The translations under genes were made by a program, and so were the position numbers. Shown here one piece after another: positions 1-10,700 of a stretch of 64,000 nucleotides of DNA; position 1 is the first letter of the stretch; the number at the start of each line of letters is the position of its first letter. The notes below the pieces were generated by a model that saw nothing but the letters and a program-made list of their open reading frames with translations, ran no database searches and was not told where the DNA came from. This DNA is from JBCDBD01 sp039184335 (GTDB lineage: Bacteria; Bacteroidota; Bacteroidia; Flavobacteriales; Flavobacteriaceae): assembly GCA_039184335.1 (NCBI GenBank), contig JBCDBD010000009.1:1-64000 (forward strand), in the 5' to 3' direction.

Positions 1-2
1 AA

Positions 3-278
3 GGGGTACTACTGCTTAAAATGAGCAAACCTTGGGGCCTTTTAAATACACAGGAACCGGAAGAAGCATGGGCCAAAGTGCTGGAAATGCCTGAAACGGC
101 CTACTGCCTGACCCTGGGTATGGATTTGTTGACCTTCAACACCCAAGAAACATACTATGACGAGTTAGATGCAACCATCATCCAACTTTTAGGGCGTCCA
201 ATGTCGTTAGAAAATATGTTGAAGTCTTTAACTGCATATTTTGGAGACTATATAACCAGTCACGATACCCAATATTAA
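3..278 (+). CDS. C-terminal fragment of an unidentified protein (5' end outside window)
   Basis: The reading frame is open to the left edge of the window, so this is probably the 3' end of a longer gene; an in-frame ATG at 21 would give an 85-residue protein. The visible part is acidic and has no transmembrane segment, and I recognise no certain domain. The last 45 residues are predicted-helical and faintly recall a PqqD-like or winged-helix tail, but the key residues cannot be confirmed. It lies 188 bases upstream of a double-glycine peptide gene, so a role in peptide modification or export is possible but only by position. Confidence 0.5.
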   Translation, partial: GVLLLKMSKPWGLLNTQEPEEAWAKVLEMPETAYCLTLGMDLLTFNTQETYYDELDATIIQLLGRPMSLENMLKSLTAYFGDYITSHDTQY

Positions 279-466
279 CTGTTGGTGTTTGATAGCATAA
301 ATAGATGGGGCTTTGAAGATGCAATCCCTGTTTTTTAAACGATCGATACGCTTATTTTCTCCAAAACTTTAGCGTCAGCATCACTATTTTTTAACGTATT
401 CGATTTATTTTATTTGAAAGAATAATAGTACATTTAAAGTAATATTAACCCTTAATTCTTAATATC

Positions 467-664
467 ATGAAAAAGTTTAGTTTAGGTTCTGAATTATCAA
501 AGAACGAACAAAAAAAAGTAAAAGGTGGCGCAACATTGCAGTGTAAAAACGGACCAGAGCCATGGAATCAGTGGCGGCAAGTAGTTTACAATTTCCCCTC
601 TTGTTCACAAGCTCCTGCTTATTGTGGTTGGGCACAACAGAGTACAGTCGATTACTGTTATTAA
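467..664 (+). CDS. Double-glycine leader peptide (bacteriocin-like precursor)
   Basis: This is a 65-residue precursor. Residues 1-21 form a typical leader: MKKFSLGSELSKNEQKKVKGG, with LSKNEQ preceding Gly20-Gly21, the site that C39 peptidase-ABC exporters cut. The 44-residue core has cysteines at 26, 46, 53 and 64, tryptophans at 33, 36 and 55, and many Tyr, Pro and Gln residues. Two disulfides or other cross-links are possible. A C39-type exporter and a HlyD adaptor follow directly, which supports secretion of the core. A strong terminator lies 15 bases after the stop, so the peptide may be made at a higher level than its exporter. No immunity or modification gene is visible. Whether it is a bacteriocin or a signal peptide cannot be told from sequence. 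Confidence 0.85.
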   Translation: MKKFSLGSELSKNEQKKVKGGATLQCKNGPEPWNQWRQVVYNFPSCSQAPAYCGWAQQSTVDYCY

Positions 665-679
665 TTTTTTTAAGCTAAG

Positions 680-717
680 CGGGGATGCCCATAACCTGGG
701 CATCCCCGTTTTTTTTT
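680..717 (+). terminator. Rho-independent terminator after the leader-peptide gene
   Basis: A perfect 12-bp GC-rich stem (CGGGGATGCCCA pairing with TGGGCATCCCCG) with a five-base loop TAACC is followed by a run of nine T. It sits between the peptide gene and its exporter, so it would terminate or attenuate transcription before the ABC transporter gene. Confidence 0.92.
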
Positions 718-783
718 CAAGTTTCGAAACTTAATTGAAAGTGTAGGGCAAGCTAATTTCCCTGCATATAAGATTTCCCTTTT

Positions 784-3006
784 TTGAAAAAAGAATTTCC
801 TTTTTACAAACAGCCCGACGAAAAAGATTGCGGCCCTTCTTGCATACGGATCATTGCAAAGTATTATGGCAAGCTGATATCCTTAAGGGATATTCGGTCA
901 TTGACCGAGACAACAAGGGAAGGCAGCAATCTTCTGAAGTTGAGTGAAGCCAGTGAAGCCATTGGATTCAAATCATTGGCCATTAGAACCAACTTCGACA
1001 AACTCAAACAAGCCCCACTACCACTTATTGCCCATTGGAACAAAAGCCACTTTGTAGTGGTGTATAAGATCAAAAACGATCAAGTCTATATTTCCGATCC
1101 GGCCTATGGGCTCATCAACTTTGATAAAAAAGACTTCATCAGACACTGGATCGGCAATAATGCGAACGATTCCGTTATGGAGGGCATTATCTTATTGCTT
1201 GAACCCACTCCAAAGTTTTTCAAAACCAAATGGGAAAGGGTCGATAAAAAATCCTTTAGATTTCTTTATCAGTATCTGTTCAAATACAAAGACCTGTTAT
1301 TTCAATTGTGCGTGGGATTACTGGTAGGTAGCATTTTGCAGTTGATCGTGCCCTTTTTGACCCAGAGTATCGTTGATATAGGCATTCAGAACCAAGATAT
1401 CGACTTTATCTATGTCATACTTCTAGCGCAGATAATGTTGTTCATTGGGCGCGCCAGTGTAGATGTTTTCAGGAGCTTCATTCTGCTGCATCTAAGCACC
1501 CGGATAAACATCTCATTGGTCTCTGACTTCTTTATCAAATTAATGAACCTGCCCATTGCCTATTTTGACACCCGTATGACGGGTGATATCATGCAACGTA
1601 TTCAAGACCATGAACGTATTGAAACCCTACTGACCGGTTCAACGTTGAACACGCTTTTTTCCATGGCCAATCTTTTGGTCTTCGCCATCGTACTTACTTA
1701 CTATAACCTCTCGATATTCTTGATCTTTGCCATAGGAAGCCTCGTGTATGTTGGGTGGATTCTATTCTTTCTCAAAAGAAGAAAAGAATTGGATCATAAA
1801 CGGTTTTCACAGTTAAGCCAAGAGCAGAGTACCGTTATCGAATTGATCAGTGGAATGCAAGAGATAAAGATGAACAATGCTGAAAAGCAAAAACGATGGG
1901 GTTGGGAATTTGTTCAGGCCAGATTGTTCAAGGTTAATATGCAAAACCTGGCCTTAGAACAAACACAAGGGGTAGGATCTTCTTTCATCAACGAGATAAA
2001 GAACATCTTTATCACTTTTACTGCTGCAATTTTTGTGACCGAGGGACAGATCACACTGGGTATGATGCTATCGATCCAATATATTATTGGACAATTGAAT
2101 ACCCCGATTACCCAGTTGGTCGATTTTATCAGGGCGGCACAAGATGCAAAAATAAGTTTAGAACGTTTGGGAGAGATCCATGACAAAAGTGATGAGGAAA
2201 CCAAGGAAAAACAACTCATCACGAAGTTTCAACCCAATCAGGATATTTTGTTGAAAAACGTTTCTTTTCGGTATTTGGGAAATGATGAGCATGTGATCAA
2301 TGGACTCACCTTAAGAATCCCTGCAAAAAAGATCACCGCCATTGTAGGGGCCAGTGGTAGCGGTAAGACCACATTGCTAAAGATCTTGCTCAAATTTTAT
2401 GTGCCCAACAAGGGTGACATCCGTTATGGGGAACACAATCTGGAAACCATATCGCACCGGGCCTGGAGGGCAAGCTGTGGCGTAGTAATGCAAGAAGGTT
2501 ATGTGTTCAACGACACCATCGCCTATAATATAGCGGTCGGTGCCGATGTCATCGACCAAGACCGCCTTATCGATTGTATGAAACTGGCCAATATTTATGA
2601 ATTTGTACAATCACTCCCCCTAAGCTATAACACAAAAATCGGGAATGAGGGTATCGGGATAAGCACTGGTCAGAAACAACGCCTTTTCATCGCCCGTGCA
2701 TTGTACAAGAACCCAGATTTTCTGTTCTTCGATGAAGCAACATCTGCACTGGATGCCAAAAATGAGTTCACGATCATGAAAAACCTAAATGCATTTTTTA
2801 AGGATAAAACCGCTGTCATCATTGCACATAGGCTCAGTACCGTTCAAAATGCCGATCAGATCGTCGTTTTAGATGATGGCAAAATCAAAGAACTGGGCAA
2901 TCATCAAGAACTCTTGGAACGCCAAGGGATTTACTACAGTTTGGTAAAAAATCAGTTGGCTTTGGAAAAGTTGAACACAGCAAAAGAAAAAGAACTCGAT
3001 GCCTGA
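784..3006 (+). CDS. Peptidase-containing ABC transporter (C39 peptidase, bacteriocin exporter)
   Basis: A 740-residue SunT/LagD/CvaB-type protein that would cleave the double-glycine leader and export the core peptide through the inner membrane. The N-terminal C39 peptidase shows KQPDEKDCGPSC with catalytic Cys16, His89 in SHF and Asp105 in SDP. The membrane domain covers about residues 160-440. The ATPase domain has Walker A GASGSGKTT at 522-530, signature ISTGQ at 626-630, Walker B FFDEA with Glu651, and H-loop His682. The start is TTG at 784: an in-frame TAA lies at 769-771, and the next ATG would delete the peptidase active site. The 3' end overlaps the HlyD gene by eight bases. No outer-membrane channel gene is in the window, so a TolC-type partner would have to be supplied from elsewhere. 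Confidence 0.94.
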   Translation: MKKEFPFYKQPDEKDCGPSCIRIIAKYYGKLISLRDIRSLTETTREGSNLLKLSEASEAIGFKSLAIRTNFDKLKQAPLPLIAHWNKSHFVVVYKIKNDQVYISDPAYGLINFDKKDFIRHWIGNNANDSVMEGIILLLEPTPKFFKTKWERVDKKSFRFLYQYLFKYKDLLFQLCVGLLVGSILQLIVPFLTQSIVDIGIQNQDIDFIYVILLAQIMLFIGRASVDVFRSFILLHLSTRINISLVSDFFIKLMNLPIAYFDTRMTGDIMQRIQDHERIETLLTGSTLNTLFSMANLLVFAIVLTYYNLSIFLIFAIGSLVYVGWILFFLKRRKELDHKRFSQLSQEQSTVIELISGMQEIKMNNAEKQKRWGWEFVQARLFKVNMQNLALEQTQGVGSSFINEIKNIFITFTAAIFVTEGQITLGMMLSIQYIIGQLNTPITQLVDFIRAAQDAKISLERLGEIHDKSDEETKEKQLITKFQPNQDILLKNVSFRYLGNDEHVINGLTLRIPAKKITAIVGASGSGKTTLLKILLKFYVPNKGDIRYGEHNLETISHRAWRASCGVVMQEGYVFNDTIAYNIAVGADVIDQDRLIDCMKLANIYEFVQSLPLSYNTKIGNEGIGISTGQKQRLFIARALYKNPDFLFFDEATSALDAKNEFTIMKNLNAFFKDKTAVIIAHRLSTVQNADQIVVLDDGKIKELGNHQELLERQGIYYSLVKNQLALEKLNTAKEKELDA

Positions 3007-4300
3007 AGCAAAAAAGCAAGAACATATCAAATTAAGATCGGAGGAGGTACAGGAAATACTCACCAATCCACCCACTTGGATCGTAAGATGGGGCATTACG
3101 CTTATCTTTCTCTTTACCTGTATCATTCTTTTTCTGTCGTTTTTGATCCAATATCCTGATTCCATTTCTGCTAAAGTGTTGGTGACCACCAAAACACCCG
3201 TAGAAAAGTTGGTAGCACGATACACAGGGCAAATAGATACCATTTTCATTAAAAATAGAGATATGGTCAGGGCAAAACAAAAACTTGCCATATTACGGAA
3301 TACGGCGAAATATGAAGATGTCTATTTTTTAAAAGGTATCATCGACACGCTTGATTTTAGACCAAATAAGTTTTCCTTTCCAATTGAGCATATCGAAAAT
3401 TTGGGGCTGGGCGATATTGAAACGGCCTATATCGATTTTGAAAAAAGCTACATAGAATATGTCTTGCTCAAAGACCTGAAACCCTATACTTACAAAATTG
3501 AGAGCAATGCCCAGTCGCTCACAGAGATAAAAAAACAATTGGTCAAACAGATTGAACAAAAGCGCATATTGGAAAGAGAGCAAAAATTGGCAAAAACCGA
3601 CTTTGAGAGGCACAGCCAATTATTTGACAAAGGGGTCATTTCACAAAAAGAATATGAATCGAAAGAGCTTGAGTACATTCAAATGCAAAAAAACATCAAT
3701 ATCATGGCAATCACCATTTCGCAAATGAGGGAGGCCATAGCCTCAGCAAGCGAGTCATTAAAAAGTACACAGGTAAATGAAAGGGAAGAAAACACCCGGT
3801 TCATTAGAAATTTAGCACAATCGTACAATGGATTAAAAAAGGCCATAAGCGATTGGGAACACTTATATGCCCTTACCTCTTCCATTGATGGCGTTGTAAG
3901 TTTTCAAGAGTTCTGGAGCGTTAACCAAAATGTCAAGTCTGGAGACGTGGTTTTTTCGATCCTTCCTAAAGATGCATCTGCTTTGGTGGGCAAATCCACT
4001 ATTGCCTCACAAAATGCCGGAAAGGTGGCAGTCGGACAAAAAGTGCTCATTAAATTGGACAATTTTCTCCACCAACAATATGGTATGTTGATCGGTATTG
4101 TAGAGAGCATATCTGTTTCACCGGATACCGACGGAAATTATTTCGTCTATATTTCCCTCCCTGACGGCACCAAAACATCTTATGGACAAACCCTTGATTT
4201 TGACCAAGAACTCTTGGGAAGTGCAGAAATAATAACCGAAGACAACAGTATCGCTGAACGAATATTCTATAAGTTCAGGGAGATATTCAAATACAATTGA
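2999..4300 (+). CDS. HlyD-family membrane fusion protein (peptide secretion adaptor)
   Basis: A 433-residue periplasmic adaptor. A short cytoplasmic N-terminus (about residues 1-30) is followed by one transmembrane helix (about 31-52, WGITLIFLFTCIILFLSF). Then come a split biotinyl-lipoyl/beta-barrel region and a long coiled coil (about 170-290, rich in Lys, Glu and Gln). It should link the ABC exporter at 784-3006 to an outer-membrane channel. The ATG lies inside the last codons of the exporter gene, giving an eight-base overlap, so the two are translationally coupled. The length is normal for the HlyD/CvaA group. Confidence 0.92.
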   Translation: MPEAKKQEHIKLRSEEVQEILTNPPTWIVRWGITLIFLFTCIILFLSFLIQYPDSISAKVLVTTKTPVEKLVARYTGQIDTIFIKNRDMVRAKQKLAILRNTAKYEDVYFLKGIIDTLDFRPNKFSFPIEHIENLGLGDIETAYIDFEKSYIEYVLLKDLKPYTYKIESNAQSLTEIKKQLVKQIEQKRILEREQKLAKTDFERHSQLFDKGVISQKEYESKELEYIQMQKNINIMAITISQMREAIASASESLKSTQVNEREENTRFIRNLAQSYNGLKKAISDWEHLYALTSSIDGVVSFQEFWSVNQNVKSGDVVFSILPKDASALVGKSTIASQNAGKVAVGQKVLIKLDNFLHQQYGMLIGIVESISVSPDTDGNYFVYISLPDGTKTSYGQTLDFDQELLGSAEIITEDNSIAERIFYKFREIFKYN

Positions 4301-4704
4301 TGGTTGCCGAAAAAATTTAAGCCAATCAAGACGAAAATCAGTCTGGCAAATAAAAATCCCTTTAAAAAAGAACAAGCCCGTACGGGCTTGCTCTGATAAA
4401 ATGCTTTGTGGGCTATAAAAATCAGAAAAATACATTTACTTCTTTTTCAACATAGGTATTTGAACATTCAATTTTTCTTGAAACGGTTGTCAAGACCACA
4501 GAATTAAGATGCCATCACCATAAGTTGAATCGCTATACGCCACCACGATCTAACCCTAAACCCTATTCAAATGAATACCTTCAGATAAAATTAAATCAAC
4601 GTGGGTTCGACATAAGAATACAAATTCAATGTTGGTTTTCAGCAATTTATGTTTCATGCATTTACCCTAGAACACATATCTTTTTAAATCGAACCCATGT
4701 TAAA
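4301..4704. other. Intergenic region between convergent HlyD and TcA genes
   Basis: About 400 bases lie between the stop of the adaptor gene and the stop of the TcA gene. The only structure seen is the hairpin at 4373-4390. The rest is AT-rich with no convincing gene; short open frames here lack family features. Confidence 0.6.
4364..4390 (-). terminator. Probable terminator of the Tc toxin operon
   Basis: A perfect stem CAAGCCC/GGGCTTG with loop GTAC lies at 4373-4390. Read on the minus strand it is followed by TTCTTTTTT, the U-rich tail expected of an intrinsic terminator. It lies about 315 bases beyond the TcA stop codon. On the plus strand it lacks a T-run, so it is oriented for the toxin operon. 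Confidence 0.65.
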
Positions 4705-7700
4705 TTAATCATCCCATTCATAGCCCAGCAGCACATACAAGTCTTCCAATTCGTTGTCTGCCAAATTAGTTCCGGTTGGCGAAACGATGGTCAAATTCCA
4801 AACGATTTCACTTGAAAAATCAAGTACTATACCATCAGCTACAGTGTTCTTGGTATCATAATGTAAATTACCATACCCAGAAACCGGAATCAAGGTCATC
4901 TTATCCGTACCATCAGGTGGTGGCGCAGGCAATGGTGGTGCAAAGGTCACCTCATAATCGCCATTATTGGAACAGCGGGCCAACAAGGTAATGGAATTCA
5001 CCTTTAGGGTATGCAACCTATCTCGAAATGGGAATAGATGCTTGGTCATCTTAAAAGTCATTGTATTGCCGTCAGTGGGATCATCAGGATTTTGCAACTT
5101 GTGCCACGCTGAGGCAAATTCATGCTTTAGGTCAATGAACTTCATGGCCGGTGCACCGTCATCGGTATCAAAATATTCCTTGAGATTGGCAATGGCCCCA
5201 TCTTTCAGGACACCTCCTACTTCACGGGCCGTATAGCTGATATGCACAATGGCATCAGAGATGGTATTATAATCAAATTGCCGTAATGCCTTGCCAAAAT
5301 CGGTATCATTGGAATCGTTGAACAGATCAATGGCCCAATCACTGATGGCCCCGGCCCCTTCAAACGGCAGGTAGCGTTCGTCGCTAAAGTTCAACTGGAA
5401 CATCCCGCTATCGTTCTGTGCATTGCTCGTCGCTATGGCCTTAACAGGGATATTATTCTGTACAAAACGGCTGTCGTTCACCAAAACGCCATCTTCATTA
5501 TTGTGCGCATAGCCATCGGCCAATCCGGTTTGTATGCGGATGCGATTGTTCAGCAGGCGCAGGGAACAGGAAATCGTAGTGTAAGGTCCGGCCACACAGG
5601 GCAAGGATATGCTTACAGATTTGATACGCCTGAAGTAATGACCTGGATAGTCGAGATCAAAGATCTCTTCAGGTAGACTAAAGAAGCACTTACCGGTTTC
5701 TTTGAGTTTGATCAAAGCCAAAGGGTCCAACAGGACCAAAGAGACATGTTTGGTCAATTCCAGTTCCCTTTTGTTCTGTTCTAAGTATGAAGACTCCATA
5801 CGTCTAAGATCATACTGTAGGTTGTCACCGGAGAGCAGTCCCTTTTTAAGGCTGTCCCAATAGCCAAACTTGATGAAACTGGAATCTTGTAAGCCCAACT
5901 CAAAGCGGTAACACCGTTCTGCCCTTTTCGCCAGGTCATAGGCCAATTGATAGCTTTTAAAGTACACATTCGATATTTGGCCAATCATCCATTGATAGAG
6001 CTCTTTATTGGTGTATTTGCCCGTCATGAAGTCTTCGACCTCTTGAGAGTTCTCGATCTGTAGCTCTTGATTGGCCAGTTCTTTTTCGGCGATTTGGATC
6101 CTGAGCTCTGCAGCAGCTATCTGCTCATCGAGCTGCACAAGTTCCAAATCAGCAGACTCTTTTTGAAAACCCCACTCCTCATTTCTCCTTTCGTAACCCG
6201 CCATGGTGTTTGTCATTGCTGCAGCTTTGTCCATAATAGTGGCGATATTGTACAGGGCACTGGTACCCCTTTGTGCCGCATCCCCGGCACTTTTACCTCC
6301 CGTTTTGGCCGAAGCATGCGGACTACCCCCAAAACCTGAGGCCCCCAACTGAAAATCTGGAATGATATACAGTACCCCTGCCAACAGGTCCATCACCGTT
6401 CCTGTGGTCTGCGTAGCAATGGACAGTCCGTTGAGAACGGTGGCCGCAATCTCACCTGCGTTCATAAAATCCTTCGAAGCGTAATACTCTTTTTTGAACT
6501 CGGTCAGCGCTTTACTTTCCTTGAGGCCGTCCAAATTCTTTTTGGCCTCGTCTATCTGCAACTCCCTTACCCCTTTCACAGCATCAAGCAACTGTTTTTC
6601 ATTTGCCTGTCGCAATAGTGCCAACTCTTCGGCATCCTTTTTCTCTAAGGCAGACAATAGGGCATTGCCCAAGGCCTTTACATCGTTACAGACCTCGTTG
6701 GCCTTCGCCAAAAGAATATTGAACCGATAACAGGGCAACGGGGCATTAAGGTCTGCAAGGGCACTGCTAAGGTCCATGCCACCGGCAACGGCCTTCACCA
6801 ATGCACCGGGATCGATCTCTGGTTCAAAGAGTGAAAGCTGGCGCACCACACCCTCGATATTCATACAGTTTCTGATCTTGTAAAGGCGATCGGCAATGGT
6901 GTCCCAATACCCCTGTATCTTGCTATTCTGTGGAATACAGAAGTACAGTGTGGGTATGGGTGCCGGAGTACCACCTTCAATGCCATCTTCAGGCAATACG
7001 GGAATATAGTTCTCTATCTGTACCAAGGCATTGCTGTAGTCATCAAAATCATTTTCCAGTTCATTAAAGGTTTCTATGGGCGGCACTACCTGTGGTGGAA
7101 TGGCCTGCGGCCTTGGGCCCAACAATTCTGCCGCCAGAATATAGAGCTGGGTGGCCTCATTGATCGACTCCATGGAATCTTGTCGGAACAAATGGTCGCC
7201 CCAAGCTACCAAATTGTCCAGATACTTCATGAAAACAGTTTTCTGATAGGCCACATTCCGGTATTGGGCAATACGGTGTGGCTCAAATGGATTATTGCGC
7301 CAATCACGTACTTGGGCCTCAAGATCGGCCCTTAATTGGGCAGAATAGCCATCTGTAGTGTCATCGCCCGCAATCATGCGCAAGATGGTATCGATACGTT
7401 GTTTGTTGTAATCTGCATCTGTGGTCAAAAAAAATGGCTTTGTGATCCAGTACTTCTGCGGTGATCCGGCAGTACTGCCATCAGGCAATTGGCCCTCTAC
7501 CCCCAGTGGGTTAAAGATATAGTGGTACCACTCCATGGCCTCTTCAAAACGTTGGTTCTTGCTCAAGCTGTTGGCAATCATTAAGGGCGTATGATAAAAA
7601 AGCTCCCAATTGTATGGGGAATAGCTCCCATCTGGTGAAAAATCGACTACCTCTTCAGGATAGGCGTCCCCTATATTGAAATCATAGACCCAAGGGGTTG

Positions 7701-10700
7701 GAATATAGCGTTTTCGAAAGCTGAACCCACTGTTCTTCAACTGAGTATCACGACTCATCATAGCCGGAATGCCCTGGGTGGGATTATAGACCGTCTTGAT
7801 AAAGTCACACACAAACGGATGGTAGAAATTCTTGAAATGGTACCTTCTAAAATTGAACAGCAGCGCGGAAACCATGCCTAAATAAAAGTTGAAGATGCGC
7901 ATGAAATAGGCAACAATCATCTCTCGAAGCTCATCGTCTGTGACGGAAATCACGGGCTCTTGATCCAACAACACCGCAAAGATGTTGGCCGCTACCAATT
8001 TTTGTGCATCGGTGAGTTGCCCGAAATCCATGGCATCAACACCATTACGAACATAACCTTCTATGGTAGACTGAATATCTCGCATGGTTCCCTTAATCTC
8101 TGGATAGTAGTATTTTAAGCCTCCTTCACTACCCAAAATTGCATTTCTGTCTGTGGTAAGACCACTGAAATCGAGCATGGGAAAAGCCATAAAGGTTTTC
8201 TTTTTATCAGCATAGAAGAAAGGCAGCCACGACCCCACAGGAAGTCCATAGTCATTTAATGGAAGGGAATCACCAGCACCAACCAACAACTTGTCCATAT
8301 ACGATAAATGCCAAGCAAAGTGGGAATCAAAACGATTGGGGGTCCTGAACAAAAGAGGGAAACTATCACCCCGATCTAGGGTTGCCAATATGTTATAGAA
8401 GGTATGACGTAACGAAAAATCGTTCTCCGGGGAATCGGATCGAAATAATTTTTCCACATAATCCAAATTGCGGACATTACTTTCCTCTGGGTAGACTATA
8501 TGGCTGAAACTGCCTGGAAGTCCCGGGGTCGCTATTACGGGAACCCCCTCACAACCAAAGAGCTCAAAAGACGAATTGTAAACTTGGTCGCCATCTTCAT
8601 CATACCAGGTGCCACTGCACTTGATACCGATACGGCCATCAATGTCACTTCTATCGATGGGATAGAATTTTACTGATTTTGCATCGAATTTTTTAGTGGT
8701 ATACGCTGTCGATTGAAAATATTCTTTGGAAACTTTTTTAGGTGTCCATTTTTTATTGCGGTATTCACTACCGGCCAACCGTAACTGGGTCCTTTTATAC
8801 GTCAACGGCAGGGTGGCATCATCCTCACTGGGAAATTCAGAATTGTTGTTCAGTTCTTCGTCCGGCTCTTCCCTAAATTCGGGCCAAAACACGTAGAGCC
8901 GCTTGTTGATGACCATGGGAATCAAGTGGTCGCCCACAATGTCGACCTCCATTCTTTCCCAAGGGATCCAGCGCCGGTAATCGAATTGTCGGTAATAATA
9001 GATATGCGGATCGGCATTGGCCGTTCGTCCAAAGACATGAATGATGGTATTGTCCGCATCATCTTCATGGTAAAAGGCGGCAATATCCAATCGGGCCACT
9101 TCGTTCAATTTGTCCAAATAATTGAGATAGGCCAGCTCCACATTCGTTTGGTTCACCTCGTTCTGCAACAACTCATTTTCGAGATCTGCAAAAAAGGTCG
9201 ACTTATCGCGCCGTAATTCAGGCTCTATCCAATTTTCAGGATAGAGAAAAACTTTTCGGTTGGCCTCCCACACGCGGTACTTGCGCATCCATTTCCACCA
9301 ATACCATGCACTGTCACCATCATCACCATCTGCCTTTACGGGCACTTCAGGTTCAAGGCCCATGAAGCAGCGTTGCACAAACAATTGAATGGATCCCGAA
9401 CCCTGTACCAATCGTGAGGTAAGCATGCAGGAACTCATTTCGATATCCAAAAGATAATAGGCGTAAAGATCGTTGGTATGTTCCCATTTGCCCGAAGGAG
9501 CGTCTGTGGGCTGCGGCTCTGCCAAAAGATAGGCGGCTAAGGCATTCCGTTTTTTCTCGCGCAGTACATCTTGGATCTCTGTACTGATCGTAAGCCAGGT
9601 CTCAGTACCATACTTTGACCGTAACAATTGTTTTAGGTTCTGTGATTCGCTCTGCCCCAGCCTAGCATTGGCATAGGCCAAGGTAGTTGCCATACTTGCA
9701 TTTAGCTGTTCCAATATTTTCATGGAATCGTAAAGGCGCGTCCAGTTCTCGGCCAGCAGATAATCTGTATGATAGGTAAGATTCACATGGTTCACGAAAT
9801 CGCTGATATCGGTGGCATTCCACTCCGTGAGCTCTTCCAACTCGACTGCAAAATCGGTACTAGTGGCATAATCGCCCAAATGCAGCTTTTCCATACTGCG
9901 CAGTATGCTCAGTTCGCCTACTGAGAATCTAGAGTTCAATTGCAACAGTTCTTGGGTGCGCAAAAAATTGTCCAAAGTAGCGATAGTACCCGTATCGTCC
10001 ATCGGTAGCATGCCAAAATCGAGGGTTTGTGTCGGGGCATGGTAGAAAACCAGCCATTCAAGAACTTCAAAATTCAGGCCCCAGCCATTGGCCAAAAGGC
10101 TTAGCTTGTGCAACCAGTAATAGGTGTCAAAGGTATCTTTAAAAGAGGCATAGTCCACTACCCCAAAGGAGCTCCCAAAGGTGTTCTTTAAGTGTTCAAA
10201 AATGGTCTCGGTACCTACCAATTGGTAGGCATTGACCAACTTATCTACCATGTTCAGTGCCATTTCGAACTCCTCCCCCAATAGTTGTATGATCGTGTTT
10301 TCTGTTTCGGTCTCCTTGAGATATATGAGTAGCTTGCCCACACCCAGGGCCAAGTGTGCTTCATAATACCCGGCTACGGTATAGTCTAGGTCGGTTGGGG
10401 CCAACCAAAGCTCATGGGCATGAAAAATGCCTGCCATAGGCTGGGTATAGAGGCTGTTCACCGCATTCAAATACGGTGCGTCGGCAGAAAGGACGTCCAA
10501 TTCATCCTTTTCGGTCTTGGTCATGATACCATCAAACTCCAATCGCAGTTCCAAGGCGTTGTAGCTGATCTTTGATGCCAATGTTTCAGAAAGTTGCGAC
10601 TTAAAATCAATGGTGTCAGGCAAAATGGACAGCATTGCATTGAACTTTGGCACAAAAAATTTGACGGCCAAACGGGCTTGTTGGTAAAGTTCTGCAATCG

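Noticed and set aside
3..278. PqqD-like peptide-binding protein at the left edge
   Set aside because: Only a vague similarity in the last 45 residues; the N-terminal half is cut off, so it is left as unknown.
413..436. Promoter TTTG...TACATTTA before the leader-peptide gene
   Set aside because: The spacing is only 12 bases and the -7 box has a mismatch, so it is not a convincing Bacteroidota promoter.
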